A stretch of 64,000 bases of DNA, taken from the NCBI RefSeq assembly GCF_007431345.1, contig NZ_CP041730.1, positions 992,001 to 1,056,000 of the forward strand. Reading direction: 5' to 3'. Source of the stretch: Chitinimonas arctica. GTDB lineage: Bacteria > Pseudomonadota > Gammaproteobacteria > Burkholderiales > Chitinimonadaceae. Below the pieces are notes generated by a model. The model worked only from the letters and a program-made list of their open reading frames with translations, was not told the DNA's origin and did not search any database. Made by a program: the position numbers and the translations under genes. Below, piece after piece: positions 1 through 8,164 of this stretch. The first letter of the stretch is position 1. Each line of letters starts with the position of its first letter.

Positions 1-626
1 CGTAGCAGGCGGGTAGTGGCGGCTTGCGCGTCGCCGGCTGCGGGTTCGACGTCATAGCCGATCAGGCCGGCATGGTCATACAGCAGAGCGGTACTGCGGC
101 TGGCATCGCCCAGTAGCAGCAGGCGCTTGCCTTCTCCCGGTGCGCAAGGCGCACGGTGGTAGACGGCGGCGGACAGTGGCAAGACAGTGCGCAGGCGCAG
201 ACCGTGTGCCTGGCACAAGGCCGGCAGTTCGGCCATCCAACCGCGCCGCAATGCGTACGCCAGACCCAGCCGACCATGATGACGGAAATCGCTGTGTTGC
301 ACCCACTCCCCATCCAGCGGCTGGCCTTGCTGTTCAAAGCAGGCTTGCGCATAGGCTTCAACCTCGGCCGGCGTCTGCAGCGCCGGCTGCCAGGCGAGCG
401 GCGCCAGGGCCGCCAGGCTGTCGGAGACAGTCAGCACCAAGCGGCTGCCCGGCCGCCATTGCCCGGCGTGTTCGGTCAGCAGTGCGTGCAGTTCAGCCAG
501 CAGATCAAACGGTGCGGGGCGCGGTGCATATTCGCTCCAGCGCGGCGCGGCGGACCGGCCAAGCTGCAGGCCGCGCCGGCCCGGAAACAGACTGGCATAG
601 ACGGTTTTAGGCCACAAAGGTGACAC
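1..626 (-). CDS. GspL/PilM-like protein, partial (3' end outside window)
   Basis: This is the last gene of the secretion operon visible here. It runs off the window edge, leaving about 208 residues. The chosen start is GTG at 626, which overlaps the end of the GspE gene by about 20 bases. No ATG near the N-terminus is in frame. The visible protein has the run VLTVSDSLAALAPLAW, then AEVEAYAQACF, and near the end LLLLGDASRSTALLYD. This resembles the actin-like/GspL-type subunits that sit beside GspE in type II secretion and type IV pilus systems and bind the ATPase at the inner membrane. That match is by pattern and context only. No membrane segment is visible in the part present. It could equally be a hypothetical accessory protein. 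Confidence 0.6.
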   Translation of the reverse strand, partial: MSPLWPKTVYASLFPGRRGLQLGRSAAPRWSEYAPRPAPFDLLAELHALLTEHAGQWRPGSRLVLTVSDSLAALAPLAWQPALQTPAEVEAYAQACFEQQGQPLDGEWVQHSDFRHHGRLGLAYALRRGWMAELPALCQAHGLRLRTVLPLSAAVYHRAPCAPGEGKRLLLLGDASRSTALLYDHAGLIGYDVEPAAGDAQAATTRLL

Positions 627-2274
627 GATTGACCTCCTGCAATGTGGTCTGGCCGTCGCGCACCCCCTGCAGGGCGACCTCGCGCAACAAGCGGGTGCCT
701 TCGCGGCGGGCCTGCTCCTTGAGGGTGCGCAGCGAGGCGCGGTCAATGATCATTTCGCGCAGCTCGTCGCTGAGGCACATGACTTCGGCCACCGCCCGGC
801 GGCCCTTGTAGCCGCTACCGCGGCATTGCGGACAACCGCGGCCGGCACGGAAGCGGTAGTTCTCCGGATCGGGGATGCCGGAGTCGGCCAATAAGGCGGC
901 ATCGAGCTGCTGGTCGGTCACGCAGTGCGGGCAGTTTTGCCGCACCAGCCGCTGCGCCACCACGCCCGTCAGGGCCGAGACCAGGTGATACGGGTCCACG
1001 CCCATATGCATAAAGCGGCCGATGACGTCGAAACTGTTGTTGGCATGCACCGAGGTAAACACCAAGTGGCCGGTCAGCGCCGACTGCACCGCGATCTGGG
1101 CGGTTTCCGCATCGCGGATCTCGCCGACCAGGATCTTGTCCGGATCATGGCGCAGGATGGAGCGCAGGCCGACGGCAAAGCTGAGGCCCTTCTTTTCGTT
1201 GACCGGAATCTGCAGCACGCCGGGCAGCTGGTATTCGACCGGATCTTCGATGGTAATGAACTTATCTTCGCCCTGGTTGATCTCGGTCAAGGCCGCATAC
1301 AGGGTAGTGGTCTTGCCGCTGCCGGTCGGACCGGTGGCCAGCAGCATGCCGTGGGGCGCGGCCGACAACCGGCGCAGTACGCGCACGGTGTCGGCATCGA
1401 ATCCCAGCGAATCCAGCGTCAGGCGCTGCACCTGGTCGATCAGGGCTTGCTTGTCCAAAATCCGCAGCACGGCATCTTCGCCGTGGATGCTGGGCATGAT
1501 GGAGACGCGGATATCGATATCGCGGCCCTTGGCGGCAATGCGGAAGCGGCCGTCCTGCGGGATGCGCTTTTCGGCGATATCGAGTTCGGCCAGCACCTTG
1601 ATACGGGCGATGGCCTGTTCGGCCAGCGCGGTTTTGTTGACGGTGGCAATACGGTTCAGCACGCCGTCGATACGGAACTTGATCACCAGGCCTTGCGGGA
1701 TCGATTCGAGGTGGATATCGCTGGCTTCGCAGCGCAAGGCATCGAACACGGTCGAGTTGATCAAGCGCACGGCCGGACTGGCCTCGCCCTGGATCGATGC
1801 CAGGGTCAGGTCGGCGCTGGCATCGCGCGCCAGTTCGATGGATTGGTCCAGGCCGACCGCATCGGCCACGGCGCTGAAACCGGCCTCGTGCCGTTCCAGC
1901 TCGGCGCGCAGCAGGGCGGGGTCGGCCAGGTAAAGCGCCGTCAGCGGCAAGGCTTGGGCGGCCAGCCACGGGCCCAGCCGGCTATCCAGCGGCTGGCCGA
2001 TTGCGGCGCAGAGCCGGCCGGCGGCGTCGTGCCCCACCAGCAGCAATCTTTCCGCCATGTCGGTGTAGGCCACTTGCGCGAAGTCCGGCTGAAGCGGCCA
2101 GCCGCTGGCGCAGGCTAGCGGCGGGTAGGCCAGCAGGGCGGCGGCCTCGGCCAGCAACGCCTCGCGCGATTGCGGGGAACGCTCGGCCAGCCAGCTCAGC
2201 CAGTCGCCGCCGAGGCCGGCGGCTTGGCAGGCCTGCGTCAGTTCGGCCAGGGTCAGGGGGGCATCAAAGTGCAT
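607..2274 (-). CDS. GspE/PulE-family secretion ATPase
   Basis: Cytoplasmic hexameric ATPase that powers pseudopilus assembly in type II secretion or type IV pilus machines. The 555-residue length is normal for GspE/PilB. Walker A (GPTGSGKTT) is at about residue 313, and the Walker B region with the adjacent EIRDAETA is near 375. A tetracysteine zinc-binding insert (CPHC at about 444, CPQCRGSGYKGR at about 481) is typical of GspE/PilB and absent from PilT retraction ATPases, so an assembly motor is inferred. The N-terminal 150 residues are divergent and would contact the GspL-like partner. The ATG at 2274 lies inside the end of the upstream GspF gene (11-base overlap), which indicates translational coupling. 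Confidence 0.93.
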   Translation of the reverse strand: MHFDAPLTLAELTQACQAAGLGGDWLSWLAERSPQSREALLAEAAALLAYPPLACASGWPLQPDFAQVAYTDMAERLLLVGHDAAGRLCAAIGQPLDSRLGPWLAAQALPLTALYLADPALLRAELERHEAGFSAVADAVGLDQSIELARDASADLTLASIQGEASPAVRLINSTVFDALRCEASDIHLESIPQGLVIKFRIDGVLNRIATVNKTALAEQAIARIKVLAELDIAEKRIPQDGRFRIAAKGRDIDIRVSIMPSIHGEDAVLRILDKQALIDQVQRLTLDSLGFDADTVRVLRRLSAAPHGMLLATGPTGSGKTTTLYAALTEINQGEDKFITIEDPVEYQLPGVLQIPVNEKKGLSFAVGLRSILRHDPDKILVGEIRDAETAQIAVQSALTGHLVFTSVHANNSFDVIGRFMHMGVDPYHLVSALTGVVAQRLVRQNCPHCVTDQQLDAALLADSGIPDPENYRFRAGRGCPQCRGSGYKGRRAVAEVMCLSDELREMIIDRASLRTLKEQARREGTRLLREVALQGVRDGQTTLQEVNRVTFVA

Positions 2275-3445
2275 TGGCCATCTCGAAAATCGGGGTATAC
2301 AGCATCAACACGATGGCGCCGATGACCAGGCCGATGCCGACCATCAGCACCGGTTCGATCAGCCGGCCAGCCACATCGAGCCAGGCGGCCACTTCCTGGT
2401 CGTAGAAATCGGCGATCCGTTCCAGCATCTCGTCCAGCTGGCCGGACGATTCGCCGGCCAACAGCAAGCGGTCGGCCACTTCGGTACTGAGGCCTTGTTC
2501 CGCCATCACCTGCGACAAAGGGTGCCCCTCGCTGACCGCCCTGCCCGCTTGCTGCAAGCGCGCCTGCATGGCCAAGGGCAAGGCGGCCTCGCTCATCTTC
2601 ATGGCGGCGAGGACGCTGACACCGCTGCGCAGCAGCATTCCCAGGGTGCGATACAGGCGGGCCAGTTGCAGGGTCCAGACCTTTTCCCCCAGCCAGGGCG
2701 TGCGCAGCACGCGGCGGAACACGCCGGCGCGGACAGCCGGTTGCAGCGCCACCAGCAAGCCGCCCAAGGGCAGGGCCAGGCACAGCCCCCAGGCCAGCCA
2801 GGGATACCCGTTGACCAGACTGCCCCAAGCCTGCACCAGGCGCGACATATCCGTCTGCCGGGGCACATCCTCGAATACCGCGCTGAAACGCGGCACCACA
2901 TACAGCAGCAGGAAGGTCACCACCATATAGCCAACGCCGATCAGGATCGCCGGATAAACGGCGGCGGCCAGCAGTTGGCCGCGAATGGCATCGACCTGGC
3001 GCTGGTAGTGCATAAAGCGCTGGATGGCGGCGCGCACGCTGCCGGTGGTTTCGCTGGCGCGCAGCATGGCCAGGTAAAGCGCCGGAAAGACCGAGGGCAA
3101 GGCCGCCATCGCTTCCGACAGCTGTTTGCCATGTCGCAAGCCTTGCAACAGGCTGTCGTAGACGGCCCGATGCCGGCCGGTCCGGTCGTTGCGGCCCAGG
3201 ATCTCGATCGCATCGACGATGGGCTGGCCGGCTTCCAGCAAGGCGTGCAATTGCTGGTTGAACACCAGCAGCTTGAAGGCCGCTGCGCGCTTAAGACGCG
3301 GCAGACCGTGCCGGACCGGTTGCAGCGTCAGCAGCCGACCGCCGCTTGCTGCCAGCACGCGGCGCGCTTCCGCTTCGTCGGCGGCTTCCAGCTCGACCAC
3401 GACCACCTGGGCGTCGGCCTGTATCACCTTGGCGCGGTAGCGCAT
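2264..3445 (-). CDS. GspF-family inner-membrane platform protein
   Basis: Polytopic inner-membrane protein that couples the ATPase to pseudopilin assembly. It has two T2SSF repeats, about residues 65-185 and 265-390. Each has the characteristic FxxxLxxLLxAGxP-type start (FNQQLHALLEAGQP; LYRTLGMLLRSGVS) followed by hydrophobic helices, with a terminal membrane segment containing LMVGIGLVIGAIVLMLY. The usual GspF length is about 400; this protein has 393. I place the start at ATG 3445, which forms a TGATG overlap with the stop of the preceding membrane-protein gene. A TTG one codon earlier is possible but less likely. It precedes the GspE gene with an 11-base overlap. Confidence 0.92.
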   Translation of the reverse strand: MRYRAKVIQADAQVVVVELEAADEAEARRVLAASGGRLLTLQPVRHGLPRLKRAAAFKLLVFNQQLHALLEAGQPIVDAIEILGRNDRTGRHRAVYDSLLQGLRHGKQLSEAMAALPSVFPALYLAMLRASETTGSVRAAIQRFMHYQRQVDAIRGQLLAAAVYPAILIGVGYMVVTFLLLYVVPRFSAVFEDVPRQTDMSRLVQAWGSLVNGYPWLAWGLCLALPLGGLLVALQPAVRAGVFRRVLRTPWLGEKVWTLQLARLYRTLGMLLRSGVSVLAAMKMSEAALPLAMQARLQQAGRAVSEGHPLSQVMAEQGLSTEVADRLLLAGESSGQLDEMLERIADFYDQEVAAWLDVAGRLIEPVLMVGIGLVIGAIVLMLYTPIFEMANAL

Positions 3446-3897
3446 CAAATTGTGTTTCCCATGCGTCTATCTATCAGTGATCGCAAGTGCTTCCCGAGGC
3501 AGTAGGCAAGCACGCCCGCAAGTAGCCTAACGGGCATCACACCATGGGTAACCCACTCCGTGAAAAACAAGGACAGGTGACCCAAGAAAAAGTCCACATT
3601 CATCATCATGAGTACAAGGATGGTGTAAACAATTTCCATGAAAAACAGCGTAATTGCCGCTTCAGGCCATTTCACCCAACCGGAAATACCGATTAAACCC
3701 ATGGTGATAGCAACGGACAATGCCATACCCAACAAATCGTCTGCGAGCAAACTGGCAACCGACTCCTCACCAATTTGGTAAACCGCCAGCAAGACGAGAA
3801 GCCGGCCTAAGGCCTTGAGTAACCTCGCTACCCTTCCCCATGCAATGTCGAACGTCTTTTCGACATGCAGTACCTTGGCGTGGAATTGCGTCATCAC
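3445..3897 (-). CDS. Small multi-pass membrane protein of unknown function inside the secretion operon
   Basis: I do not recognise the family. The protein has about 150 residues with roughly four hydrophobic segments (around residues 28-48, 55-75, 82-102 and 118-135) and basic ends (HLRSLIDRR at the C-terminus). The layout vaguely recalls PsiE-type four-helix membrane proteins, but I see no diagnostic motif. Its stop overlaps the GspF start in TGATG. Its own start (GTG 3897, or ATG 3894 directly overlapping the gspG stop) is equally tight, so it is co-translated with the machine. By eye its base composition is clearly lower in GC than that of its neighbours. This suggests that it was acquired later and is not a standard T2SS subunit. 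Confidence 0.75.
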   Translation of the reverse strand: MMTQFHAKVLHVEKTFDIAWGRVARLLKALGRLLVLLAVYQIGEESVASLLADDLLGMALSVAITMGLIGISGWVKWPEAAITLFFMEIVYTILVLMMMNVDFFLGHLSLFFTEWVTHGVMPVRLLAGVLAYCLGKHLRSLIDRRMGNTI

Positions 3898-4340
3898 TTC
3901 GGCTCAAGGCTGTCCCAATTCGTGACATCGGCATCATCGCCACTGCCACCGGGCTTGCCATCCTTGCCGTAGGCGATGACATCGGCGTCGCGGCCGTTAT
4001 CGCCCGGCGACTTGTAGACATAAGCATGGCCCCACGGATCGGCCGGTACGCGCTTTTTCAGATACGGACCGCGCCAATTGCCTTCGTTGGCCGGTGCCGC
4101 CACCAACGCGGCCAGGCCTTGGGCGGTGGTCGGGTAGCTGCCGACATCGACCCGGTACTGGTCGAGCGCCTTGTCGAAACCGTCGATCTGGGCCCGGGCG
4201 ACCTGGGTTTGCGATTTGCCGATCTGCGAGAAGTACTTGGGGCCGACGAAACCGGCCAGCAGGCCGATGATCAGCAGGACCACCAGCAGTTCGAGCAGGG
4301 TGAAACCTGCTGCGGGGGTTTTCGGGTAGGAATATCTCAT
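3894..4340 (-). CDS. gspG: Major pseudopilin GspG
   Basis: Main subunit of the periplasmic pseudopilus. The start is ATG 4340, which shares bases with the stop of the upstream pseudopilin gene (ATGA) and gives a short basic leader MRYSYPKTPAAG before the processing site. The longer upstream reading frame lacks leader features. The prepilin signature GFTLLELLVVLLIIGLLAG is complete, with Glu at mature position 5. The C-terminal half carries the GspG calcium-site region (PADPWGHAYVYKSPG, GKDGKPGG, then DDADVTNWDSL). The 148-residue length is normal. Prepilin peptidase would cleave and methylate the N-terminal Phe; no peptidase gene is in the window. Confidence 0.95.
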   Translation of the reverse strand: MRYSYPKTPAAGFTLLELLVVLLIIGLLAGFVGPKYFSQIGKSQTQVARAQIDGFDKALDQYRVDVGSYPTTAQGLAALVAAPANEGNWRGPYLKKRVPADPWGHAYVYKSPGDNGRDADVIAYGKDGKPGGSGDDADVTNWDSLEPK

Positions 4341-4831
4341 TTTCCGCTTCGTTCCGGTTCGGTCGGGGCATCCGGCCCCGTCTCGGGTTGATAGATAAAC
4401 TGCCAATCTCGGTACTGCGTTGCGCCTTTGAAGTTCGCCAGCGCGGCCGGAAAGCCATCGGTCTTCTGTGGCGCCTGCAGGGACCGCGAATACACGCCCA
4501 TGATGCCGCCACTGGGCGCCCGCACCAGGCCCCAGTCCTGGCTGGCCAGGATCGGGTCGCGGTACAGCCGGCGCAGCGGCCGCTGGGGTCGGAGCGGGCG
4601 CTGGTCCAGCAGCAGCGCTTCCAGCGTGGCGGGGTAGCGCACACTGCCGCTGCCATTGCGGTAATAGGCGCGGATGGCGGCCTGGTAGGCCTGTCCCACA
4701 TAAAGCAGCTCAGCTTCGCGCTCGCGCAGCTCGGCCGTGCGGCTGTTTTCCAGTGCGCGCGTGGTCAACACCGCCAGGATGGCGACCAGGAACAGGGCGA
4801 CCAGGTAGCTGAAACCGTGCTGCCGGCGCAT
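4337..4831 (-). CDS. GspG/MshB-type minor pseudopilin
   Basis: Type IV pilin-like protein of about 164 residues with an atypical leader: MRRQHGFSYLVALFLVAILAV. The processing site would be G-FSYLVALF, and the glutamate normally at mature position 5 is replaced by a hydrophobic residue. Minor pseudopilins such as GspK-type tip proteins tolerate this change. The conserved arrangement of a long helix (REREAELLYVGQAYQAAIRAYY), a loop with YPATLEALL, and RRLYRDPI is the GspG-like fold used by pseudopilins that sense processing of the precursor. The start is ATG 4831, overlapping the previous stop in TGATG. It is coupled downstream to gspG by ATGA. It probably sits at or near the pseudopilus tip. 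Confidence 0.82.
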   Translation of the reverse strand: MRRQHGFSYLVALFLVAILAVLTTRALENSRTAELREREAELLYVGQAYQAAIRAYYRNGSGSVRYPATLEALLLDQRPLRPQRPLRRLYRDPILASQDWGLVRAPSGGIMGVYSRSLQAPQKTDGFPAALANFKGATQYRDWQFIYQPETGPDAPTEPERSGK

Positions 4832-5238
4832 CACCAGTCCTTGAACCAAGTCTTGTCACGCGCTTGGCCGGGCGCTGCGCTGCGCACATCGGCAATGGCG
4901 CCGCTACCACTCTCGGCCGGCGCGATCGGTAGCCAGCTTTCCTTGCTCTGGGTCAGCGGGTCGATCGGAATGCGGCGCAGATATTTATGCTCGACCAGGT
5001 CTTGCAGGGTGTCGGGGTATTTGCCTTTGTCCGCATAGAACTTGTCGATGGCATCGCGCAGCAGATACAGGTCCTCGCGTAGTACATCCTCCTTGGCTTT
5101 GTCGAGGTTGCCGAAATAGCGCGGCGCAGCCAGCGACAGCAGCGTGGCGATAATGGCCAGGGTGACCAGCAATTCGATCAAGGTAAAGCCTTTGGTGGAA
5201 CGCCACGAAATATTGCGCGTCTTCAAGCCGCAGCTCAT
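4831..5238 (-). CDS. GspG-type pseudopilin
   Basis: Pseudopilin with leader MSCGLKTRNISWRSTKG and core FTLIELLVTLAIIATLLSLAAPRYF, followed by an amphipathic helix and the GspG-like stretch KYPDTLQDLVEHKYLRRIPIDPLT. I choose ATG 5238 because it leaves a 17-residue basic leader and 135 residues in total. The frame stays open upstream to 5385 but encodes low-complexity sequence with none of a signal peptide's features. The intervening 140 bases contain inverted repeats just 5' of this ATG. It is coupled to the next pseudopilin by a TGATG overlap. Its role in the machine beyond being a pseudopilus subunit cannot be told from sequence. Confidence 0.85.
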   Translation of the reverse strand: MSCGLKTRNISWRSTKGFTLIELLVTLAIIATLLSLAAPRYFGNLDKAKEDVLREDLYLLRDAIDKFYADKGKYPDTLQDLVEHKYLRRIPIDPLTQSKESWLPIAPAESGSGAIADVRSAAPGQARDKTWFKDW

Positions 5239-5378
5239 CACCCGGCAAAGCCGGGTGCTAGCGGTCCGTAGCATGCTGAACCATCCCTCGCTTGATTGAG
5301 TCCGACTCCCCCCGCCCTCGCCGCCGCGAGGGAGCCTCGCTGACGCTCGTAATCGCATGAAGTATCCCTTGGCGCACA
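5239..5378 (-). other. Spacer with inverted repeats inside an otherwise overlapping operon
   Basis: All other junctions of the secretion operon overlap or are a few bases apart, but here 140 bases separate two pseudopilin genes. The spacer carries a perfect 8-base inverted repeat with a 3-base loop (CACCCGGC/GCCGGGTG, 5239-5257) directly upstream of the downstream gene's ATG, and a second one (CCCTCG/CGAGGG, 5315-5332). The frame is open across it, so a long N-terminal extension of the next protein cannot be fully excluded. It may be a small repeat insertion or an mRNA structure that adjusts pseudopilin stoichiometry. Confidence 0.5.
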
Positions 5379-5879
5379 TCACCATTCCCTGTAAGCGACG
5401 CTGTTCAGGCCGGTCTGCGTGGAGAGCGAGTAGACGTCGAACACATCATCGCCGGCCAGCGGCTGGTCGGGCGGCGAGTCGAAGCGGCGCGTGCCCCAAG
5501 TCTGTGCAGCCGGCGTAGTGGCGTTCGGATAAAAGGGGTCGCGTGGCAGCCGACGCAAGAAATACAGCATGGCCCCGCCCTGTGCCTTGGCGTTCGGCAC
5601 ACCAGCCGCCAAAGCGGCAAGCGTGGGTGGATAGCCATGCTGGCTACCGGAGGCATCCGCCTGGACGATACGTCCATCCGTGGTGGCAACCTGATAGGCA
5701 TCAATGGCCTGGCGGATATCGCGCAATGCCCGGCGCAGCTCGTGTTCCTTGTGCCGCTTGAGCGTGGTTTGCGCCAACGGCAGGGCCATGGCCGCCAAGG
5801 TGGCGATAATGGCCAGCGTGGCTAACAGCTCGATAAAGCTGAAACCACCCGCACGCGAGGAGAGAGCGCGGCGCGACAT
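5379..5879 (-). CDS. GspG-type pseudopilin
   Basis: First of the four pseudopilin genes, lying directly after the secretin gene. The start is ATG 5879, two bases after the secretin stop, giving leader MSRRALSSRAGG and core FSFIELLATLAIIATLAAMALP with Glu at mature position 5. The helix continues as KRHKEHELRRALRDIRQAID. The globular part has YPPTLAALAAGVP and RRLPRDPFYP, the GspG-like segment that precedes the final sheet. The protein has 166 residues, normal for the family. Having several GspG-like pseudopilins in a row is typical of the betaproteobacterial secretin/cohesin version of this system and unlike a classical GspG-HIJK set. Confidence 0.86.
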   Translation of the reverse strand: MSRRALSSRAGGFSFIELLATLAIIATLAAMALPLAQTTLKRHKEHELRRALRDIRQAIDAYQVATTDGRIVQADASGSQHGYPPTLAALAAGVPNAKAQGGAMLYFLRRLPRDPFYPNATTPAAQTWGTRRFDSPPDQPLAGDDVFDVYSLSTQTGLNSVAYREW

Positions 5880-5881
5880 GG

Positions 5882-8158
5882 TCAAGGCACGATGGCGAGT
5901 GGATGGCGCAGCGGCAGCGACGGCGCGGCACGGGGGCCGAGCGGTGCGATACCGACCAGGCTGAACTCGACGGCCGGGTCGGCTTGCAGCGGCTTCAGCT
6001 CGATCAGCAGCAGACTGCCCTGCCCGCTCACCCCCTCCGGGCCGGTCCCGGCCAGGCCGACCGTGATGCGGCCGCTGGCCGAATCGACCAATTGACTGAA
6101 GCTGACCGGCGCCGTGCCGAAGAAATCGCCCAGCCGGACCGACACCACTTCAAGGCGACTGGGGTCGAACAGTAATTGCATCGGTGCGGCGCGCAAGGCT
6201 TCTGCGCTATCCAGCCGCAAACTCAGCTGGATGGTCTCGCCGAGCTTGGCTTGGCTCGGCCCTTGCCAGCTTAGGCGCAATCCGACGGGCGCCGGCACGG
6301 CCTCGGACGGCTTGGCGGCCGGCTCGGCCGCGGCGAGGGGCTTGGCCACCGCGACCGGCGTCTCCAGGTTGCGCAACTGCAAGGGCTTGGTCCACAGGCT
6401 GGCTTCCGTACCGGACCAGAACGATTCCGCCGCCGGCGACTGCCGCTGGATATTGCGGATCAAGCGCGGCGTGATCGACAGGACGATCTCGGTCCTTTGC
6501 TTGTCGTCCTTCTGGCTGGAGAACAAACGGCCCAGCAAGGGCAGATCACCGAGCAAGGGGAGGCGATTGGCCGAGGAACGGTCTTCGTCGCTGATCAGGC
6601 CCGCCAGCACCTGGGTTTCGCCATCCTTCAGCCGCAGCACGCTATTGGCGCTGCGGGTGCCGATCTGGTAGGCCTGCGAACCGTTGGTGGTCTTGACCGC
6701 ACCGACCAGCGAACTGACTTCCAAGGCCACCTTGAGGCCGATCTCGTCGCGCAGATGCACATCCGGCTCGACTTCCAGCTTCAGGCCGACATCCATGTAC
6801 TGGATATTTTCGCTATTGAAGCCGGTCGAGGTGGACGTGGTGGTGACGATGGGCACTTTGTCGCCGATCAGGATCTTGGCCTTCTCCCGATCGCGCACGC
6901 GGATACGCGGATTGGCCAACAGCTTGGCATCGCCATCCTCCTGGTGGAAGGTCATCGTGGCACTGGGCAAGGTAATGCCCAATTTGCTGGCGTTCAGATT
7001 GCGCAGTTCGCTCAATTTGAAGCTCGGCGAGGCGGCATTGGTGGTCGAATTGCTGGCGTTGTTGGTGAGCGGTGCCACCGTCAACTGGTCGGTCAGCTTG
7101 ACGCCGAGATCGAGCAGGCGCGAGCGCTTCACTTCCAGCACTTCCACTTCCAGCATCACCTCCGGCTCGTCCAGGTCTTGCAGTGCGATCAGTTTTTCCG
7201 CCAGGGCAATGGTGTCGGGCGTTTCGCGCAAGATCAGCATATTGAGCTTGTCGTCGACGTACACTTCCTTGAGCTTGAGCACGGTCTTGAGCAGATTGGC
7301 GGTCTGCTTGGCTTCGCTATTGGCCAGGTAAAAGGCCTTGACCAGCAGATCCTGGTATTCGCGGCTCTTGCCGCCGGTATTCGGGTAGATCAGCACGCTG
7401 CCCGCGTTGAGGATCTTCTTGTCCAATTGGTTGGTGGTGAGGATGACATCGATAGCGTCTTCCAGGCCGGTCTGCTTCAGGAAAACCGTCGTGCGCTGAT
7501 CGCCTCGCACCTCGCGGTCGAAGATAAAGTTGATGCCGGTGGTGCGCGATAGGGCCTCGAACACCATCTTCAGGCTGGCATCGCGAAATTCCAGATTGAT
7601 CGGTTTCTGATACATGGCCCCGAGACTGGGTGCGCTCAGCAAATCTTTCGCCTGCAGCGTCTCGATCTCGCGCCGCAGCGCCTTGGCCTCGGCATGGTTG
7701 GGGTTGTCGGCCAGGGCCCGCGCCAGCCATTGCGCGGCCTGCTCGCTATCACCCTGCTGCAAGGCGGTGCGCGCCCGCCCGGTCGCGTCGACGGCTTGCG
7801 CCAGCCGGGTGAGTTGCACCAGTCCTGCCTTGGCACGGGCATTGTCGCGATCGAAGCTCAGAATGGCGCGGTAGTGCTGCTCGGCCTCCGCCTCGCGCCC
7901 CGCCGCCAGTGCCGTTTCGGCCCGGCTCAGCAATTGCCGGACGGCGGTTTCGCGCTGCTGCAGCCAATCGGCCCGAAAACGGGTATCGCGCGGCTCCAGC
8001 TCGGCCGCCTGCTGCAGCTCGCGGATGGCCTCGGCGTATTGGCCGTCCGCCATGGCGGATAAACCGGCACGGTGGTGGCGATCGGCGGCGCAGCCACCCA
8101 GGCCCAACAGGACCAAAAGAATCAAAGTGCGCCCAGGCGCGGTAGTGAAAATCGGCAT
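5882..8158 (-). CDS. Secretin lipoprotein with N-terminal TPR region and C-terminal cohesin-like domain
   Basis: Outer-membrane secretin (758 residues) through which the machine exports its substrate or pilus. Signal peptide with lipobox LGGC gives a lipidated Cys at about residue 23, so no separate pilotin lipoprotein is needed. Residues 30-180 form helical TPR-like repeats (GQYAEAIRELQQAAELEP). An STN/N0 domain follows near 186 (LEFRDASLKMVFEALS), then N1-type ring modules, and the secretin barrel at about 330-570, with VPIVTTTSTSTG and LPLLGDLPLLGRLFSS as signature stretches. After a Pro/Ala linker the last 140 residues read as a cohesin-type beta-sandwich (LRLDSAEALRAAPMQLLFDPSRLEVV). This fusion occurs in secretins of some T2SS and MSHA-like systems; its ligand is unknown. 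Confidence 0.92.
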   Translation of the reverse strand: MPIFTTAPGRTLILLVLLGLGGCAADRHHRAGLSAMADGQYAEAIRELQQAAELEPRDTRFRADWLQQRETAVRQLLSRAETALAAGREAEAEQHYRAILSFDRDNARAKAGLVQLTRLAQAVDATGRARTALQQGDSEQAAQWLARALADNPNHAEAKALRREIETLQAKDLLSAPSLGAMYQKPINLEFRDASLKMVFEALSRTTGINFIFDREVRGDQRTTVFLKQTGLEDAIDVILTTNQLDKKILNAGSVLIYPNTGGKSREYQDLLVKAFYLANSEAKQTANLLKTVLKLKEVYVDDKLNMLILRETPDTIALAEKLIALQDLDEPEVMLEVEVLEVKRSRLLDLGVKLTDQLTVAPLTNNASNSTTNAASPSFKLSELRNLNASKLGITLPSATMTFHQEDGDAKLLANPRIRVRDREKAKILIGDKVPIVTTTSTSTGFNSENIQYMDVGLKLEVEPDVHLRDEIGLKVALEVSSLVGAVKTTNGSQAYQIGTRSANSVLRLKDGETQVLAGLISDEDRSSANRLPLLGDLPLLGRLFSSQKDDKQRTEIVLSITPRLIRNIQRQSPAAESFWSGTEASLWTKPLQLRNLETPVAVAKPLAAAEPAAKPSEAVPAPVGLRLSWQGPSQAKLGETIQLSLRLDSAEALRAAPMQLLFDPSRLEVVSVRLGDFFGTAPVSFSQLVDSASGRITVGLAGTGPEGVSGQGSLLLIELKPLQADPAVEFSLVGIAPLGPRAAPSLPLRHPLAIVP

Positions 8159-8164
8159 AGCGGT

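Noticed and set aside
925..2118. 397-codon plus-strand frame opposite the GspE gene
   Set aside because: His/Gln-rich antisense shadow of a strongly conserved ATPase gene.
2253..2828. 191-codon frame overlapping gspF on the same strand
   Set aside because: Arg/Gly-rich shadow in another frame of gspF; no domain.
4842..5385. Extended N-terminus of the pseudopilin up to 5385
   Set aside because: The extra 49 residues have no leader features, and the spacer has inverted repeats; the shorter start gives a normal prepilin leader.
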